Shown here one piece after another: positions 33,166-44,053 of a stretch of 64,000 nt of DNA. The translations under genes were made by a program, and so were the position numbers. The notes under the pieces were generated by a model. It was not told the origin of the DNA and ran no database searches. It saw only the letters and a program-made list of their open reading frames with translations. The stretch is from Protopterus annectens (lineage: Eukaryota > Chordata > Ceratodontiformes > Protopteridae). The DNA is taken from assembly GCF_019279795.1 (NCBI RefSeq), contig NC_056738.1:407599380-407663379 (forward strand), written 5' to 3'. Each line of letters begins with the position of its first letter. The stretch's first letter is position 1.

Positions 33166-34189
33166 CCAGGCTTCCTATGATCTCTAATCCTGTTAGAGAC
33201 ATCATAGTAGCTTCCTTAAAATCCTCTACTAGGAGGATTTATACTAGCAAATGGAAACGTTTTTCTTATTGGGCAAAAGCCAAGAATATTGATCCCTTCA
33301 CTGCTCCAGTACAAGCAGTTTTGGATTTCTTAGCGAAATTTTTCACGCGGGCTCCTCTTCTTCCACGGTCAAAGTTCAGTTGGCCGCTATCTCGAATTTT
33401 CATGTCGGGTTCGCAGATCACAACATTGTCCCACAGGCTTTGTAGAGCCTTCTTGAAAGGAATTTTTCTCCTGAAACCTCCAATCAGGAGTCCTCCTCCT
33501 CAATGGGACCTAAATTTAGTGCTGACATCCTTGATTCTTCCTCCCTTCGAGCCAGTTGTTTCATGTTCCTGAAATTTCTTTCATGGAAAACTTTATTCCT
33601 GGTTGCTAATACATCGGCTAGGAGGGTGTCTGAACTTCATGCTCTATCTGTTCGCCCCCCCTATTTAGTCTTCCACAAAGACAGAGTATCATTGAGAACT
33701 AATCCGACCTTTTTGCCTAAGGTCGCTTCAAAGACTAATTTGAATCAGGCTATTGATCTTCCTGTATTTTTCCCAAACTATTCAAACAGATCGGAACAAA
33801 AATTACATTATCTTGATGTCCACTGCCAACTCAGATATTATTTGGACAGAACAAAACAACTCAGGAAATCCGATCAACTCTTTGTTTCTTATGCTGATAA
33901 CAAGAAAGGCCTTCCTGTCTCAAAAGTGACCTTGTCTAGATGGCTTTCTTCTGTCATCTCTGAAATTTATCAGCTCAGGGGAACACAGCTGTGCTCGAAA
34001 CCTAAAGCGCATTCAACCAGAAGCTTAGCCACTTCCACAGCTTTTCAAGCTAGACTTCCATTAGACACTATTTGTGCAGCAGCCACTTGGGCCACTCCTC
34101 ATACATTTGTTTCCCATTACAAATTGGATTTGGCCTCCAGGGACAGAGCCAGTTTTGGCTCTACAGTTCTCAAGAGTCTGTTCCATTGA
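32900..34189 (+). pseudogene. Tyrosine recombinase of B, one frameshift
   Basis: The frame overlaps the RNase H C-terminus. PVRDIIVASLKSSTRRIYTS and KWKRFSYWAKAKNIDPF (about 33195-33300) form the core-binding start. A shift near 33340-33570 moves to the frame 33503-34189: LVANTSARRVSELHAL, SLRTNPTFLPKVASKTNL, LDVHCQLRYYLDRTKQL, KAHSTRSLATSTAF and AATWATPHTFVSHYKLD. The Arg box, HxxR, Trp and Tyr are all intact in the second frame, which encodes the whole catalytic half. Confidence 0.87.
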
Positions 34190-34204
34190 GCCACCCAGGA
34201 TAGA

Positions 34205-34330
34205 GGTGCTAGGGACGCGGTCCCATCAAGCAAGAATGAAGGCGAGATTGACAACTTAACATTGAGAAGTTATGTACCTACCAATAAGGTTCCATGTTAG
34301 TTGTCTTCTCTCGCCTTCTTTCTTGTGACC
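34205..34330 (+). repeat. ICR of B
   Basis: First part (34205-34262) is the complement of B's left end; second part (34263 onward) is the complement of its right end, beginning GAGAAGTTATGTACCTACC. The two abut at AACATT|GAGAAG. This gives the circle junction used to define the insertion core. Confidence 0.9.
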
Positions 34331-34489
34331 CTCCCTCCTTCCCCCAGGCCTTGACAGACCTTTCTCTCTACAAGGAAGTATGCTTCTGAAGACCATACAG
34401 TGCTGGTCCTTCTACCATCCTTCAGGTTTTTTTCTCTCCTTCTTTCTTCCTTTGGGAAGTTATGCTAGGTGCTATTGCCTATTGTCATC

Positions 34490-34663
34490 AAACGAGATCT
34501 GGGTACTTACCGCCTTGCATCATGGGATATGGGGCTGCCTCGAGCTGGTAAAAGTGACTCTCGAGCTTAGCAGAGCCGATCCTCGGCTCCGAACCCATCA
34601 AGCAAGAAAGAAGGCGAGAGAAGACAACTAACATGGAACGTTATGGTAGGTACATAACTTCTC
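34490..34663 (+). repeat. Right ITR of B
   Basis: Inverted copy of 28457-28620, with the outer end ACATGGAACGTTATGGTAGG and ATAACTTCTC. C and D share the GGAACGTTATGGTAAG terminus. Confidence 0.9.
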
Positions 34664-35169
34664 AATATATTCTTTTCCTACTTGTGCAGAAAATAGAGTT
34701 AATGTATTCTGCAAATCAAGTAACTAAGCACACCTTACACTGTGGTTTTGATGCCCTAGAAGCATCTTGCAGGGCAGCAGTCACCGGTTCTGTCCTTAGA
34801 AGGCATGCTTGTCTTAAGGAACAGCCCTTGCCAGACCATGTTAAATGTAAACTATTGGATGCTCCCTTGCACAAAGATAACTTGTTTGCCAGCAAGGCAG
34901 AGGAGGTCTTAAAAAAGATGGAAGAAAAAGCTAAATCTATGCAGACAGTTAAGGATTTCTTGGAGGTCCAGCCACCCAGGTTCAGTAGGCATTGCCCCTC
35001 CAAGCACTGGTCCTTTCCTGCCCCCTCCAGGTCAGTTCAGCCCAGACCCTGGGGAAGCAGACCCCCCAGACAACAGCTACAAGGAATGCAGAGATAAAAA
35101 GCAATGGAGTACCTCCACCTTTAAACCAGAGAGTGCAAAGCCACCCCCTCACGGTAGGAACTCACAATT

Positions 35170-36900
35170 ACTCTACACTTCCACCCCCTCCCTCTGCCCA
35201 CCTACACTTGCCCTTCGGAGGAAAACTCTCCTTCCACCCAAACACCTGGGCCACCATTACCAACGACCGCTGGATCCTCAACATAGTGTCCCAGGGATAC
35301 ATATTTCCTTTCCTCACTCTACCAACCCCAAAAGTGTTCCCAGATCTTTCCTCAAACCAGTGGGCAGAGGCCAAAAAGCAAGTCCTTTCCCTGCCCTCTG
35401 TGAGGACAATGGAGCACGTTCCTGCAGAACAGATAGGCCAAGGTTTCTACTCTAGGCTCTTCCTGGTACCCAGAAAAGAGGGCACCTGGCACCCCATCCT
35501 TGATCTATCCTTTCTAAACACCTTCCTGATGATGCCAAAATTCAAAATGGCTCACCCTCCAGCAACTACTACCTATGCTCTCCAAGGATGCTTCGCTAGC
35601 CACCAGCCACCCTAGACCTAAAAGAGGCCTACCCACACATCCCAGTCAGGGATTCATGCAGGAAATATCTGTTTCAGGGCAGGATCACTGCACTTTGTTT
35701 TCTGCGCTTCCCTTTGGCTTATCTACTGCTCCCCGAGTTTTCACAAAATGTCTGGCTCCCACCATTACTTTTTGCAGGCAAAAATTCAAATTTACCCATA
35801 CTTACACGACTGCCTAATTCAGGCAGACAGTCAGGAAAAGCTGCTCAACCACCTGGCCTTTGTAAAGGACCTTCTGACCTCCCTAGGGTACACTATCAAC
35901 GAAAAGAAATCCAAACTAGTACCCACCCAAAAAATTATATTCCTGGGAGCAAGCCTGGACACAGCATCCCAGATGGCATTCCTTACACCAGAAAAGCAAA
36001 CTTACCTGACAGCCTATTTCTCTCAACTAGCCACCAGACCCCAGTTATCCGCAAGGAAAATCCTGCAAGCTCTGGGGTTCATGGCTTCTTGCATTCTACT
36101 CATTCCATATGCCAGACTGCATATGAGGAAACTTCAGTGGTACCTAAAAAGCCCTTGGTGTCAGCACTCTCAAGACCTGGAAACTTATACCAATGATACC
36201 TTGTCTAAGGAAAGATTTTCTTTGGTGGGCAGCAGCATGCTACCACAACAAGGGGCATCTCTTCTCACTATCCCCGCCTCCCAGACCCTCACCACAGATG
36301 CATCCGACCATGCCTGGGGTGTACACCTGGACGGCAGATGCATTCAGGGCCAATGGAGCCCACATCAAATACATCTGCACATCAACCAAAAAGAGATGTT
36401 AGCTATTCAGCATGCCATGACAGCTTTCAGACCCCTACTCTCCCAGGGGCCTCCACTGATCAAAACAGACAACACCACTGTGATGTGGTATATCAACAAG
36501 CAGGGAGGGACTCACTCCTACCCTCTGTGCAGGCTCGCCATGACTCTTTGGCACACAGCCTCAGCCATGCAACTTACACCTGTTAGCACAATTCCTGCCA
36601 GGCTGTCTAAACTCTCTGGCAGTCAACTTAAGCAGAAATCTTCTGGATCCACACGAGTGGCAGCTAGACCAAAGAACCTTCACCCTTATAACTCAGAAAT
36701 GGGGCACCCTGAAGGTCAACCTCTTTGCTTCCCACTCCAACCATCAGCTCAGCAAGTTCTGCACCAGGGAGTCTCACTGCAGGGCCTGGAAAGTGGATGC
36801 TCTATCCTTCCAGTGGGTCAATCTCTCGGTCTATGCATTTCCCCCACTACCTCATTACCAGGGTACTGCTCAAAATAAAGGAGGAAAAACTGAGGACAAT
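35170..36900 (+). pseudogene. Reverse transcriptase-RNase H of A4
   Basis: RT begins LPFGGKLSFHPNTWATITND. Shifts occur near 35560-35750. The frame 35748-36878 is long and open: the catalytic box reads YLHD (about 35798-35809) instead of YLDD, then FLGASLDTASQMAFLTPEKQ and ARLHMRKLQWYLKS. RNase H looks good: TTDASDHAWGVHLDG, LHINQKEMLAIQHAMTA, IKTDNTTVMWYINKQGGTHS. A shift near 36600 moves the LAV-LSRN and DPHEWQL part out of frame. The C-terminal APDWPCHHWYPLL segment ends near 36930. Confidence 0.83.
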
Positions 36901-36959
36901 CCTGATTGCCCCAGATTGGCCATGCCACCATTGGTACCCTCTGCTGCGCAGCCTGTCAC

Positions 36960-38110
36960 CTCTGCCACCATGGCATCTCCCTCAGATTCCAATGCTCCTG
37001 ACCCAGAAGGAAGGAGAATTCATGCATCCCCAATTGCAGACCTTCAGTTTGGCAGCCTGGCTTATTCCCTGAACATTGTACAAGTTGCCAGTCTCAGTAA
37101 ACAGGTTCTAGATGTTATACGTGAGGCCAGATGCCCTAGCACTAGAAAGTCTTATGCTGACAAATGGAAAAGGTTCTGCACCTGGATCCAGGCTAAGGGA
37201 GTAATACGGCACAGCCCACCCTACCCTACCTTTCATCCTGGATTACCTAGCTGACCTACTACACAGTGGTATATCCTTTTCCTGTATTAAAATTCATGCC
37301 TCTGCGATCTCTGCTCATTTCAGCACTGAGCAACCTCTTTTCTCACACCCTGTCATCAAACAGTTCCTCAGAGGGGCTAGCAATTTGAGGCGACCCAGAA
37401 GGGCACCTACCCCAACTTGGGACCTGAACTTTGTGTTGGAAAAGCTCACCATGCCCCCCTTTGAACCAGCAGTTTCAGCAGAGTTAGTTTCTCTCATGGA
37501 AGACAGCCTAGCTTCTGGCCATCACTTCAGCAAGAAGAGTTTCTGAGCTACAAGCATTAATGACTGTAGAGCCCTTTATCATTTTCCATGCTGACAGGGT
37601 CTCCCTCAGGACTAACCCATCCTTCATGCCAAAAGTGGTGTCCAGTGTGGCTTTCAACCACTCTATTCATTTTCCCACTTTTTTCCCTAACCCACAAAAC
37701 AAGAGGGATAGGATGCTGCACTCTCTAGATGTGCACAGACAGCTCAGATTCTATCTAGACAGGACTAATTCATTTAGAAAGACTGATCAGTTTTTAGTTA
37801 GCTTTGCTGCAGGAGCAGAGGGCAAAGACATATCCAAACAAACCATTTCCAAATGGATAGCACACTGCACCCATTTCTGCTACAAGCAACACGAGAAACC
37901 TCCCCTAAGGGGGTCAGGACACACTCTACCAGAGCAACCTCTGCAGCTTTCCTCAGAGGGTTCCCCACCAGGGACATCCTGGAGGTTGCAACATGGACAT
38001 CTGTTCATACCTTCACCAAGCATTACCACCTGCCTATCTTCTCAGAATCCAGGGCAGGCTTTGCCACTGCAGTCTTACAGGGCATCCTAGCCAGCCCCCA
38101 GTCTTTTTGA
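36960..38110 (+). pseudogene. Tyrosine recombinase of A4, several frameshifts
   Basis: Core-binding part: LSKQVLDVIREARCPSTRKS and YADKWKRFCTWIQAKG (about 37090-37200). Shifts lie near 37210, 37480 and 37905. The Arg box ITSARRVSELQALM is at about 37520-37560. The block SLRTNPSFMPKVVSSVAF and KWIAHCTHFCYKQHEKP follow. The frame 37853-38110 has THSTRATSAAFLRGFPTRDI and ATWTSVHTFTKHYHLPIF, so HxxR, Trp and Tyr survive. Confidence 0.82.
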
Positions 38111-38136
38111 CTGCCTCCACCCGTTTCTTCAGCTTT

Positions 38137-38250
38137 GGGAATCAACCCAAATGTAATGACTGCAACAGTGAAACATGAAGAACATAGTGCAGTTGTGTAC
38201 ACTTACCATAAATGTAGATGTTCGAGTGTATTTACTGTTGCAGTCCTGGT
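38137..38250 (+). repeat. ICR of A4
   Basis: Left-end complement (GTAATGACTGCAACAGTGAA) joins right-end complement (AGTGCAGTTGTGTACACTTA); predicted circle junction ACTGCACTATGTTCTTC. Confidence 0.8.
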
Positions 38251-38349
38251 TTCCCTCCCTCCATCCCCCTTTTTTTCTCTCTCTCCTTACAAGGAACTTT
38301 TTGGTATTTACTTTCTACTGGTGATGTTGTTCCACCATATCCTAGCTCC

Positions 38350-38586
38350 CACTCGGGGGCTCCTGAAAGGGCAAAAAAACTGATGTAATGGCGTCGGCTG
38401 CCTTACTTTATACTACTGATGACCTGATGTCAATCCTCAAGCGACAGCAACCAACGCAGAAATACTAAGTCTCTGGTATTCAAGCCAACTGAGGGCTACC
38501 CTATCAGGGATAACCCAGATGTGATGACTGCAACAGTGAATACACTCTAACATCTACATTTATGGTAAGTGTACACAGCTGTACTT
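38350..38586 (+). repeat. Right ITR of A4
   Basis: Inverted copy of 26822-27010. Carries AAAACTGATGTAATGGCGTC and the extension CATTTATGGTAAGTGTACAC. Confidence 0.8.
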
Positions 38587-38971
38587 TTCTGTTAGTTTAA
38601 TTTATCTAAAACTCCTTCCTTCTACTCCCTTTATTTCTAGAGAGTTGTCATGTTGCCTGCGTTAGGTAACTGTAGTTAGTAGTAAAACCCCTTCCCTAAC
38701 CCGATGAGCGTTTCCATTTAACTTAGAGGGCTTTTGTGGCCGTTTAAGTTAGAGGGCCGCTTTCCTCATGTTTCCTTGTCCTGTCTCTGTAGCAGAATCC
38801 ATTTAAGTTAGAGGATTCTTATTTCTTCCTTTCCTTCTTTCTGCTTGTTGCCATAAAAAAATAAATAAATAATATTAAAGATATAGAGGTAGTTCCCCTT
38901 AGGTAGTTTTGCTGTTGCTTAGTTAGTTTAATGTTTTTATTTAGTGTTGGCCTTGTTTTTCTTATCGCATA
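38587..38971 (+). other. Leader of C after the nested elements
   Basis: Pyrimidine-rich sequence equivalent to the 28620-28897 leader of B, with three copies of a TTTAAGTTAGAGG-like unit (near 38717, 38745, 38800). No gene. It resumes C after A4 and leads to the gag ATG at 38972. Confidence 0.6.
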
Positions 38972-41180
38972 ATGTCCAAAGAGAAGGATAGAGAAAGGGA
39001 ACCCAAGGAGCATAAGCAGTCAAGGTTCAAAAAGTGGATAAATGCACACAAAAGATGTCTCTTACAGATGGGCACACGAGTTGTGTTTATTGCCTCAGTG
39101 TCATCCACTTACAGAACCCCTGCACCATATGTCACGGGTTCAGTAGCAGGGTGCTGCATGAGTGTAGAAATTAATGGCAAGGGTTTTGCTGAAAGGGCCT
39201 TTTCAGGAAGCTTTAGACAGCTCTCAGAGCTCCAAATCATCCTCCCCTTCTTCATCCCAGTCAGTCGGCTACAACAGCTCCAGTTTCGGAGCCACCAAAA
39301 AAGATTGAGTCATCGGAACAAAGGGCTCCCAATTCAGATAGACATGGAGCAACTTCTTTGGCAGCAAAAGTGTCCATGATGCCGATAGAAGTATTGAGGA
39401 GTCAGTCTCCTTTATTGGAGCTGATATCTCCAATGCTGAGATCTCCTGTCCTGGAGAGAGGTAGATCTCCTTCCTTGTCCACCTGTTCTTCCAGGAGTTT
39501 ATCTGATGAAGATGTGGAGCAGGTGATGAAGAGATTGCTTCAAACACCGGCCCTGGCAAAAATGTTGTTGTCTCCGGACCCAAAGGAATCTGAGCCATCC
39601 CATGCAAAGCTTGCTTGATCGATTCCTCCTCTGATCACTCTGGAGTGTTTGGAGCCAGAAAGTTTGGATCCGATGCCGAGACCACCTTTAGAATCCTCAG
39701 TTCCGACTTCGGCTCTGATGTCCTCTGCTCCTTTCAATGTCGAGGAGTCTAGGAGCCGGTGCAGACAGTCCAACCCGACTCTGCCCCTTAGTGCCTTGGC
39801 TAGGTTGAGCTCGGCTCCTACCTCAGTTTCGGAGCCACTTGCTCCACCTCAGATTCGACCTATCTCTTCGGAGCAGAGGGTCTCCTTGGGGTGGGAGGGC
39901 TTTTGAACTGATGGAGAGAGTGCTGTCTACTCAGACATCCCTGCTGTCGGAGCCAAATTCTTGCCCCTCCCAGGTGCCAGGGTCTATCTCGTCACCACCG
40001 CCTCCTCCCAAGCGCAAAAACCCAGAACCTCAGGAAGCCCCTGCAGGTGGCACTGTCTCTTCCGAAACTTCTCCGGAGTACTCTGACGAAGTCCCTCAGA
40101 AGAGACTGTGCAAGAGCAAGCACATAGACTCCCCTGAGTCTGTAACTTCTGATACCGATTTGGATGAGTCGGAATGGTCCCCACGGTCCTCCTCTGCGGA
40201 TGTCTCCTTTGCGGACATCCTTGAGATCATAAAACAGAGGGGTGGCTGGAAGCCCACCAACCCGTCAGAGGATGAATTGGTATACCTGGAGGCTTTTGGG
40301 TCTCACCCTTCCACCTCCTGGGTGACTCCCCAATATGACCAACTGTTAGGCGTCCTATCTTGTAAGGTTTGGACATCGCCTGATACAGTGGAGCCTATTC
40401 TGTGGAGGCCTAAGAAATTTATCACTGTTCCCTCAGAGAAGGAATTTTGACTAAGGGTGTCCTTGTAGATGTGATTGTGGCAGTGGGCCACCAGGAAGGA
40501 GCTATCTGAGACCTTCTCGTCTGTTCATCCTCCTAACAAAGAATCCAGGACTATAGACAGATGTGGAAAGCATGCTTTTTCTTCAGCGACCTTCACCCTC
40601 CGGTCACTGAATTACCTTACCCATTTTACGAGACTTCAAAGGGATCTCCTCAAAGAACTTGGAAGATACCCTTCAGGGTATCATAGATTCGGGGTCCGCG
40701 GACAAAGTATCCTTTCAGATCTTTACCCTCAATTCCATCATAAACTCCTCCATGAGACTGATTTCATATCTGGCTGATGGAGCAAGCAGAACAGCTGCAA
40801 CAGGAATTTCCCTGAGGAGACCTTCCTGTATGCACCTTTACAGTTTTGCCTAACCCTTCAAGTCTTCCTTCACCAATGCCCCATTTTGATGGTTCATCCC
40901 TTTTTGGACCAAAGGTGAAAGATAATTTAACCAGGTGCATGCAGGACAGAAAAACCTTGCCTGCCATTGGAGTCCGTTTTTCTGCCCCATCTAGACCTTA
41001 TTCCAAAGGTCAAAAGAGCAGAAAGATGTGGTTCCGCAAGTCCCAAAAAGTTTTTTCTGACTCGCATGGTGAGACTTCCCTCCGGGGCAGAGGGGGAAGT
41101 TGTAATGGAAGACGCCGACCTCGCGGCAGAGGGGGTCCGCAGAATTGGGGTGATAGATACGTTCTCTGACAGGCCCTTCC
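38972..41180 (+). pseudogene. gag-like ORF of C
   Basis: ATG 38972 opens MSKEKDREREPKEHKQSRFK, a basic start; a shifted frame then gives DGHTSCVYCL. Later pieces: SPVLERGRSPSLSTCSSRSL (about 39445-39500), KRLCKSKHIDSPESVTSDTD and ADVSFADILEIIKQRGG (about 40100-40245), LVYLEAFGSHPSTSWVTP, and near 40845-41169 a PHFDGSSLFGPKVKDNL segment with an RGRGG-rich tail. Several stops. Motif order matches gag of B and D. Confidence 0.73.
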
Positions 41181-41181
41181 A

Positions 41182-42990
41182 GTGCTGCTGAAGGGAGGCC
41201 CGCCTTCTCTTCTCTGGAGGCAGTCAGGGGTCGATTGTCACTGTACCCAAGCACCTGGCAGGAAATTTCCCAAGACAAATTGGGTACAAGCAATTACATC
41301 CAGAGACTATTGCATACCATTTTCCACCCCACCATTCCTTACCAGACATCACACCCGGTCAAAAGGACTATGCAACACAAGAGATCTCTCGTTGCTAGGA
41401 AAAAGTCATTCAAGAGGTCCCACAGACCAAATTGGATCCAAAACTTACTCAAGATTCTTTTTAGTTCCAAAAAAGACGAGGGACTGGAGATCCATTCTAG
41501 ATCTCAGCAAGCTAAACAAAGCCGTGAGGAAGTCTAAGTTCTGGATGGTCACTCTGCAGTCAATATTTCCATTTATTGGGAAAGACAATTGGATGTGCTC
41601 AATAGATCTCCGGGATGTGTAGTACCATATAAAGATGGACAGGTGATCCAGGAGACATTCACTCTTTCGGCTGGGAGCCAGTCATTACCAATTTTGAGTC
41701 CTGCCCTTTGGCCTAACTACAGCCCCCAGAGTGTTCACCGAATGCATGGCAATTGTCACGGCTCACTTGAGACTTTAGGGAGTCCGGTGTTTCCATACCT
41801 AGACAAGCTCCTCTCTGCCACCACCAAGCATCTACTATTATGGGCAAGAGACAAAACAATGTCACTTTGCGCAAGACTAGGCATCACAGTAAATTAAAAA
41901 AAAAAAATCTGCCTTGTCGCCGTCTCAGCATATTATTTTTTTAGGCACAGAATTGGATTCAAGAAATATGACTGCAAAGCTTACCCCAGACAGAATACAG
42001 TCCCTCAACAGCAAGTCAGAATTTTGATATCAAGAAAGTTCAGGCCAGATATGTGCTGTAGTTCTAGGTACAATAGCAGCAGCTATTCTTGTAGTTTCCC
42101 TAGCATGGCTACACATGAGGGTCCTGCAGTGGTTACTATTTGCTCAGTGGTCAATGCAAGATCTTCCTCTTTCACATCCGATTGTCATCACGGAGTCTTG
42201 CAAAAAAGATCTCCTTTGGTGGCTGCAGACAGACCAGTTGTATTAGGGCCGCCCTCTTGTTTTTCCCCAAACGAATGCAGTACTGACCACGGATGCTTCT
42301 CAGATTGGGGGATGACAGTCCAAGGCCTATGGCAAGAACACGAAAGCCACTTGCACATCAACGTCCTGGAGATGAGAGCGGTGCTCTGTGCATTGCTGGC
42401 ATTTCAGGACTCTACCCACAGGGACACTTGCAATTCAGACAGACAATATATCAGTTGTGTGGTATATAAACAAGCAGGGAGGAACCAAATCCTACCCACT
42501 ATGTCAGGAGGCGCAGCGAGTTTGGCAATGGGTGATCGCTTCTCAACGTTTTCTGATGGCAACGCACATCCCAGGGAAATCAATGTGATAGTGGACAAAC
42601 TCAGCAGAGCTATTCTGTTGCCTCACGAGTGGTCCCTGAAGACAGAGATTGTGGAAAAGATCTTCCAGAAATGGGGCCAGCCTTGCTGCGACCTTTTCGC
42701 CATATCCATGAATGCCAAATGCAGCAACTACTTTGCCCTCTTTCCCCCTCCGGGGAAGTCACCCAGGGATGCATTGGTTCACGATTGGCCCCTGAGACTT
42801 CTCTATGCTTTTCTCCCTTTTCCTCTAATTCCCAAAGTACTGCAGAAAGCCAGCTCGTCAAAGTGCTGGAGGAACCTTGGATTCTGGATCCAATTCCAGA
42901 CCACTTGACCCACTCTTCGGGGGAGTTCCATTCATCTGTCCAAACCCTCAAGTTGACAGCATGGCTGCTGCAATTCCACGCTTTGCCAGG
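41182..42990 (+). pseudogene. Reverse transcriptase-RNase H of C
   Basis: RT pieces: ILDLSKLNKAVRKSKFWMVT, CSIDLRDV followed by a TAG, VLPFGLTTAPRVFTECM, then a decayed catalytic box (YLDK near 41797-41808). RNase H is visible as TTDASQIG (about 42288), LHINVLEMRAVL (about 42350), LAIQTDNISVVWYINKQGGT (about 42430-42490) and a late VDKLSRAILLPHEWSLKTEI. The C-terminal CCDLFA, YAFLPFPLIPKV region follows. An A run near 41897 and many stops make it one of the most damaged RTs here. Confidence 0.78.
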
Positions 42991-43540
42991 TGTTAATCCC
43001 TTTCCCCTGCAGTGAGTCATATTCTCGCCTCGTCCCACAAAACGTCCACAAGGAGACTGTAGTCCAGTAAGTGGAAGAGATTTTCATGCTGGGCTGTGGA
43101 ACAGAACATAGAACCTTTTACAGCTCCTATTACTGCAATTCTAGAATTTCTTTCTAAACGTTTTATGAAGGAGCTACAGCAGCTACCACCAGAGTTCATT
43201 TGGCAGCCATTTCTAATTTCCATACTGGAGAAGTGGGAGTTCCTATTATGTCTCATAGGTTGTGTAAAGCTTTCCTCAATGGTACCTTTCTTCTCAGACC
43301 CCCGATCAGGAACCCCCAGTTCCTTGGGATCTGCATCTTGTTCCAACCTCACTGATTTTAACAACCTTTGAGGCCGCATCATCTTGTGATTTGAAGTATT
43401 TTTCATGGAAGGCTCTCCTTTTAGTAGCCATAACCTCTGCCAGAAGGGTATGTATCGAAACTACAAGCTCTTCCTATTCATACCCCTTGTATCATTTTTC
43501 ACAAGGATAGGGTGTCCTTGAGAACTAATCCCTCATTTCT

Positions 43541-44053
43541 GTATATTCTCCGGCACAATAAAGGTTATCCTTGTAGTGTAGAAACAGGCAGGCAACTCGA
43601 AAGCTTCAAAAACTTTATTCCACCAACTCAGCACATACGAAGAAAAAACACGAACCAGAACACCATACCATAGAACAGTTAATTGCTTTTCCTTACAACG
43701 GAGACTTCATCAGAATGAATCTTTTAATTAACAGTGGCTTTTTTATATACTAACATCAATCAACAGTCACCCTATAAGCTGCTAGTAAGCCTTAAAGATA
43801 GAGCGCTACAATACCTTATGCAAATATACCTGATAAAATGCATTTTTCATTACAAAATCCACATATTGCATATTGTACGTTACTTGTTCCAGGTACACAC
43901 ATATACATATATGTGACCCCCCACCACCAAATACAATCAACAAAAAAATCCAAGTCAAATTGTGTATAGCTATGTATAAACTGAAATCAGGAACGTTGTA
44001 AGGAGACGAAAGCGCTTAATTTAACTGTTCTATGGTATGGTGTTCTGGTTCAG
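43541..44053 (-). mobile_element. Penelope-like terminal fragment in inverted arrangement
   Basis: A foreign segment inside the YR gene of C. A perfect 30-bp inverted repeat (43653-43682 and 44021-44050) flanks an inner region, and the similarity continues inward for about 20 bp with small gaps. On the minus strand it carries an ATAAAGTTTTTGAAGC segment and hammerhead-like sequence. Known biology: Penelope-like elements often have head-to-head terminal repeats with hammerhead ribozymes. No RT is present. The assignment is inference from this combination. Confidence 0.55.
43686..43720 (-). ncRNA. Hammerhead ribozyme remnant
   Basis: On the minus strand the core CTGATGA (43707-43713) is followed by stem II GTCTCC (43700-43705), a 7-nt loop GTTGTAA and a truncated return strand GGA, then AAAGC. 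The inverted partner on the + strand keeps the missing half: loop GTTGTAA, return strand GGAGAC (44002-44007) and GAAA (44008-44011). Each copy alone lacks part of the conserved core, so neither should cleave well. Confidence 0.55.

Larger units (their letters stand above)
28457..34663 (+). mobile_element. DIRS retrotransposon B, complete, inside A4
   Basis: A 6.2-kb lineage-2 element. It holds left ITR (28457-28620), gag (28898-31279), RT-RNase H (31281-33165), YR (to 34189), ICR (34205-34330) and right ITR (34490-34663). The left junction reads AAAA-AATGTTAAG and the right junction ACTTCTC-AATATATT. The ICR predicts the circle junction ACTTCTC-AATGTTAAG, so the same AAT stands at the circle junction and at both genomic junctions. 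There is no longer target duplication. The interrupted A4 sequence aligns to A3 across the gap. Confidence 0.92.
27136..35095 (+). pseudogene. gag-like ORF of A4, interrupted by B
   Basis: ATG 27136 opens MSEKVNNCLACAKQILHRDF with the full Cys/His cluster (C8, C11, H17, H21, C24, C27, H32, C37, C40). Shifts follow near 27310 and 27560. The acidic stretch EQESDDSDASEDEDMQPLSA (about 27890-27945) and GETLHTLREHFQWECQDYP are open, then a TAG at 28058. B splits the gene at 28457-34663. The C-terminal part resumes with ANQVTKHTLHCGFDALEASC, RRHACLKEQPLPDHVKCKLL and KAKSMQTVKDFLEVQPPRFS to about 34990. The acidic stretch is better kept here than in A2 or A3. Confidence 0.78.
26822..38586 (+). mobile_element. 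DIRS retrotransposon A4, split by B
   Basis: A lineage-1 element from GATGTTC (26822) to ACTGTACTT (38586). The gag gene is interrupted at 28456 by the 6.2-kb element B and resumes at 34664. Without B, A4 is about 5.56 kb, the size of A2 and A3. Its left end is only 26 bp after the right end of A3, in the same orientation. The 26-bp spacer looks like leader sequence of C rather than a circle junction, so A3 and A4 are best read as two separate insertions. Confidence 0.88.
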
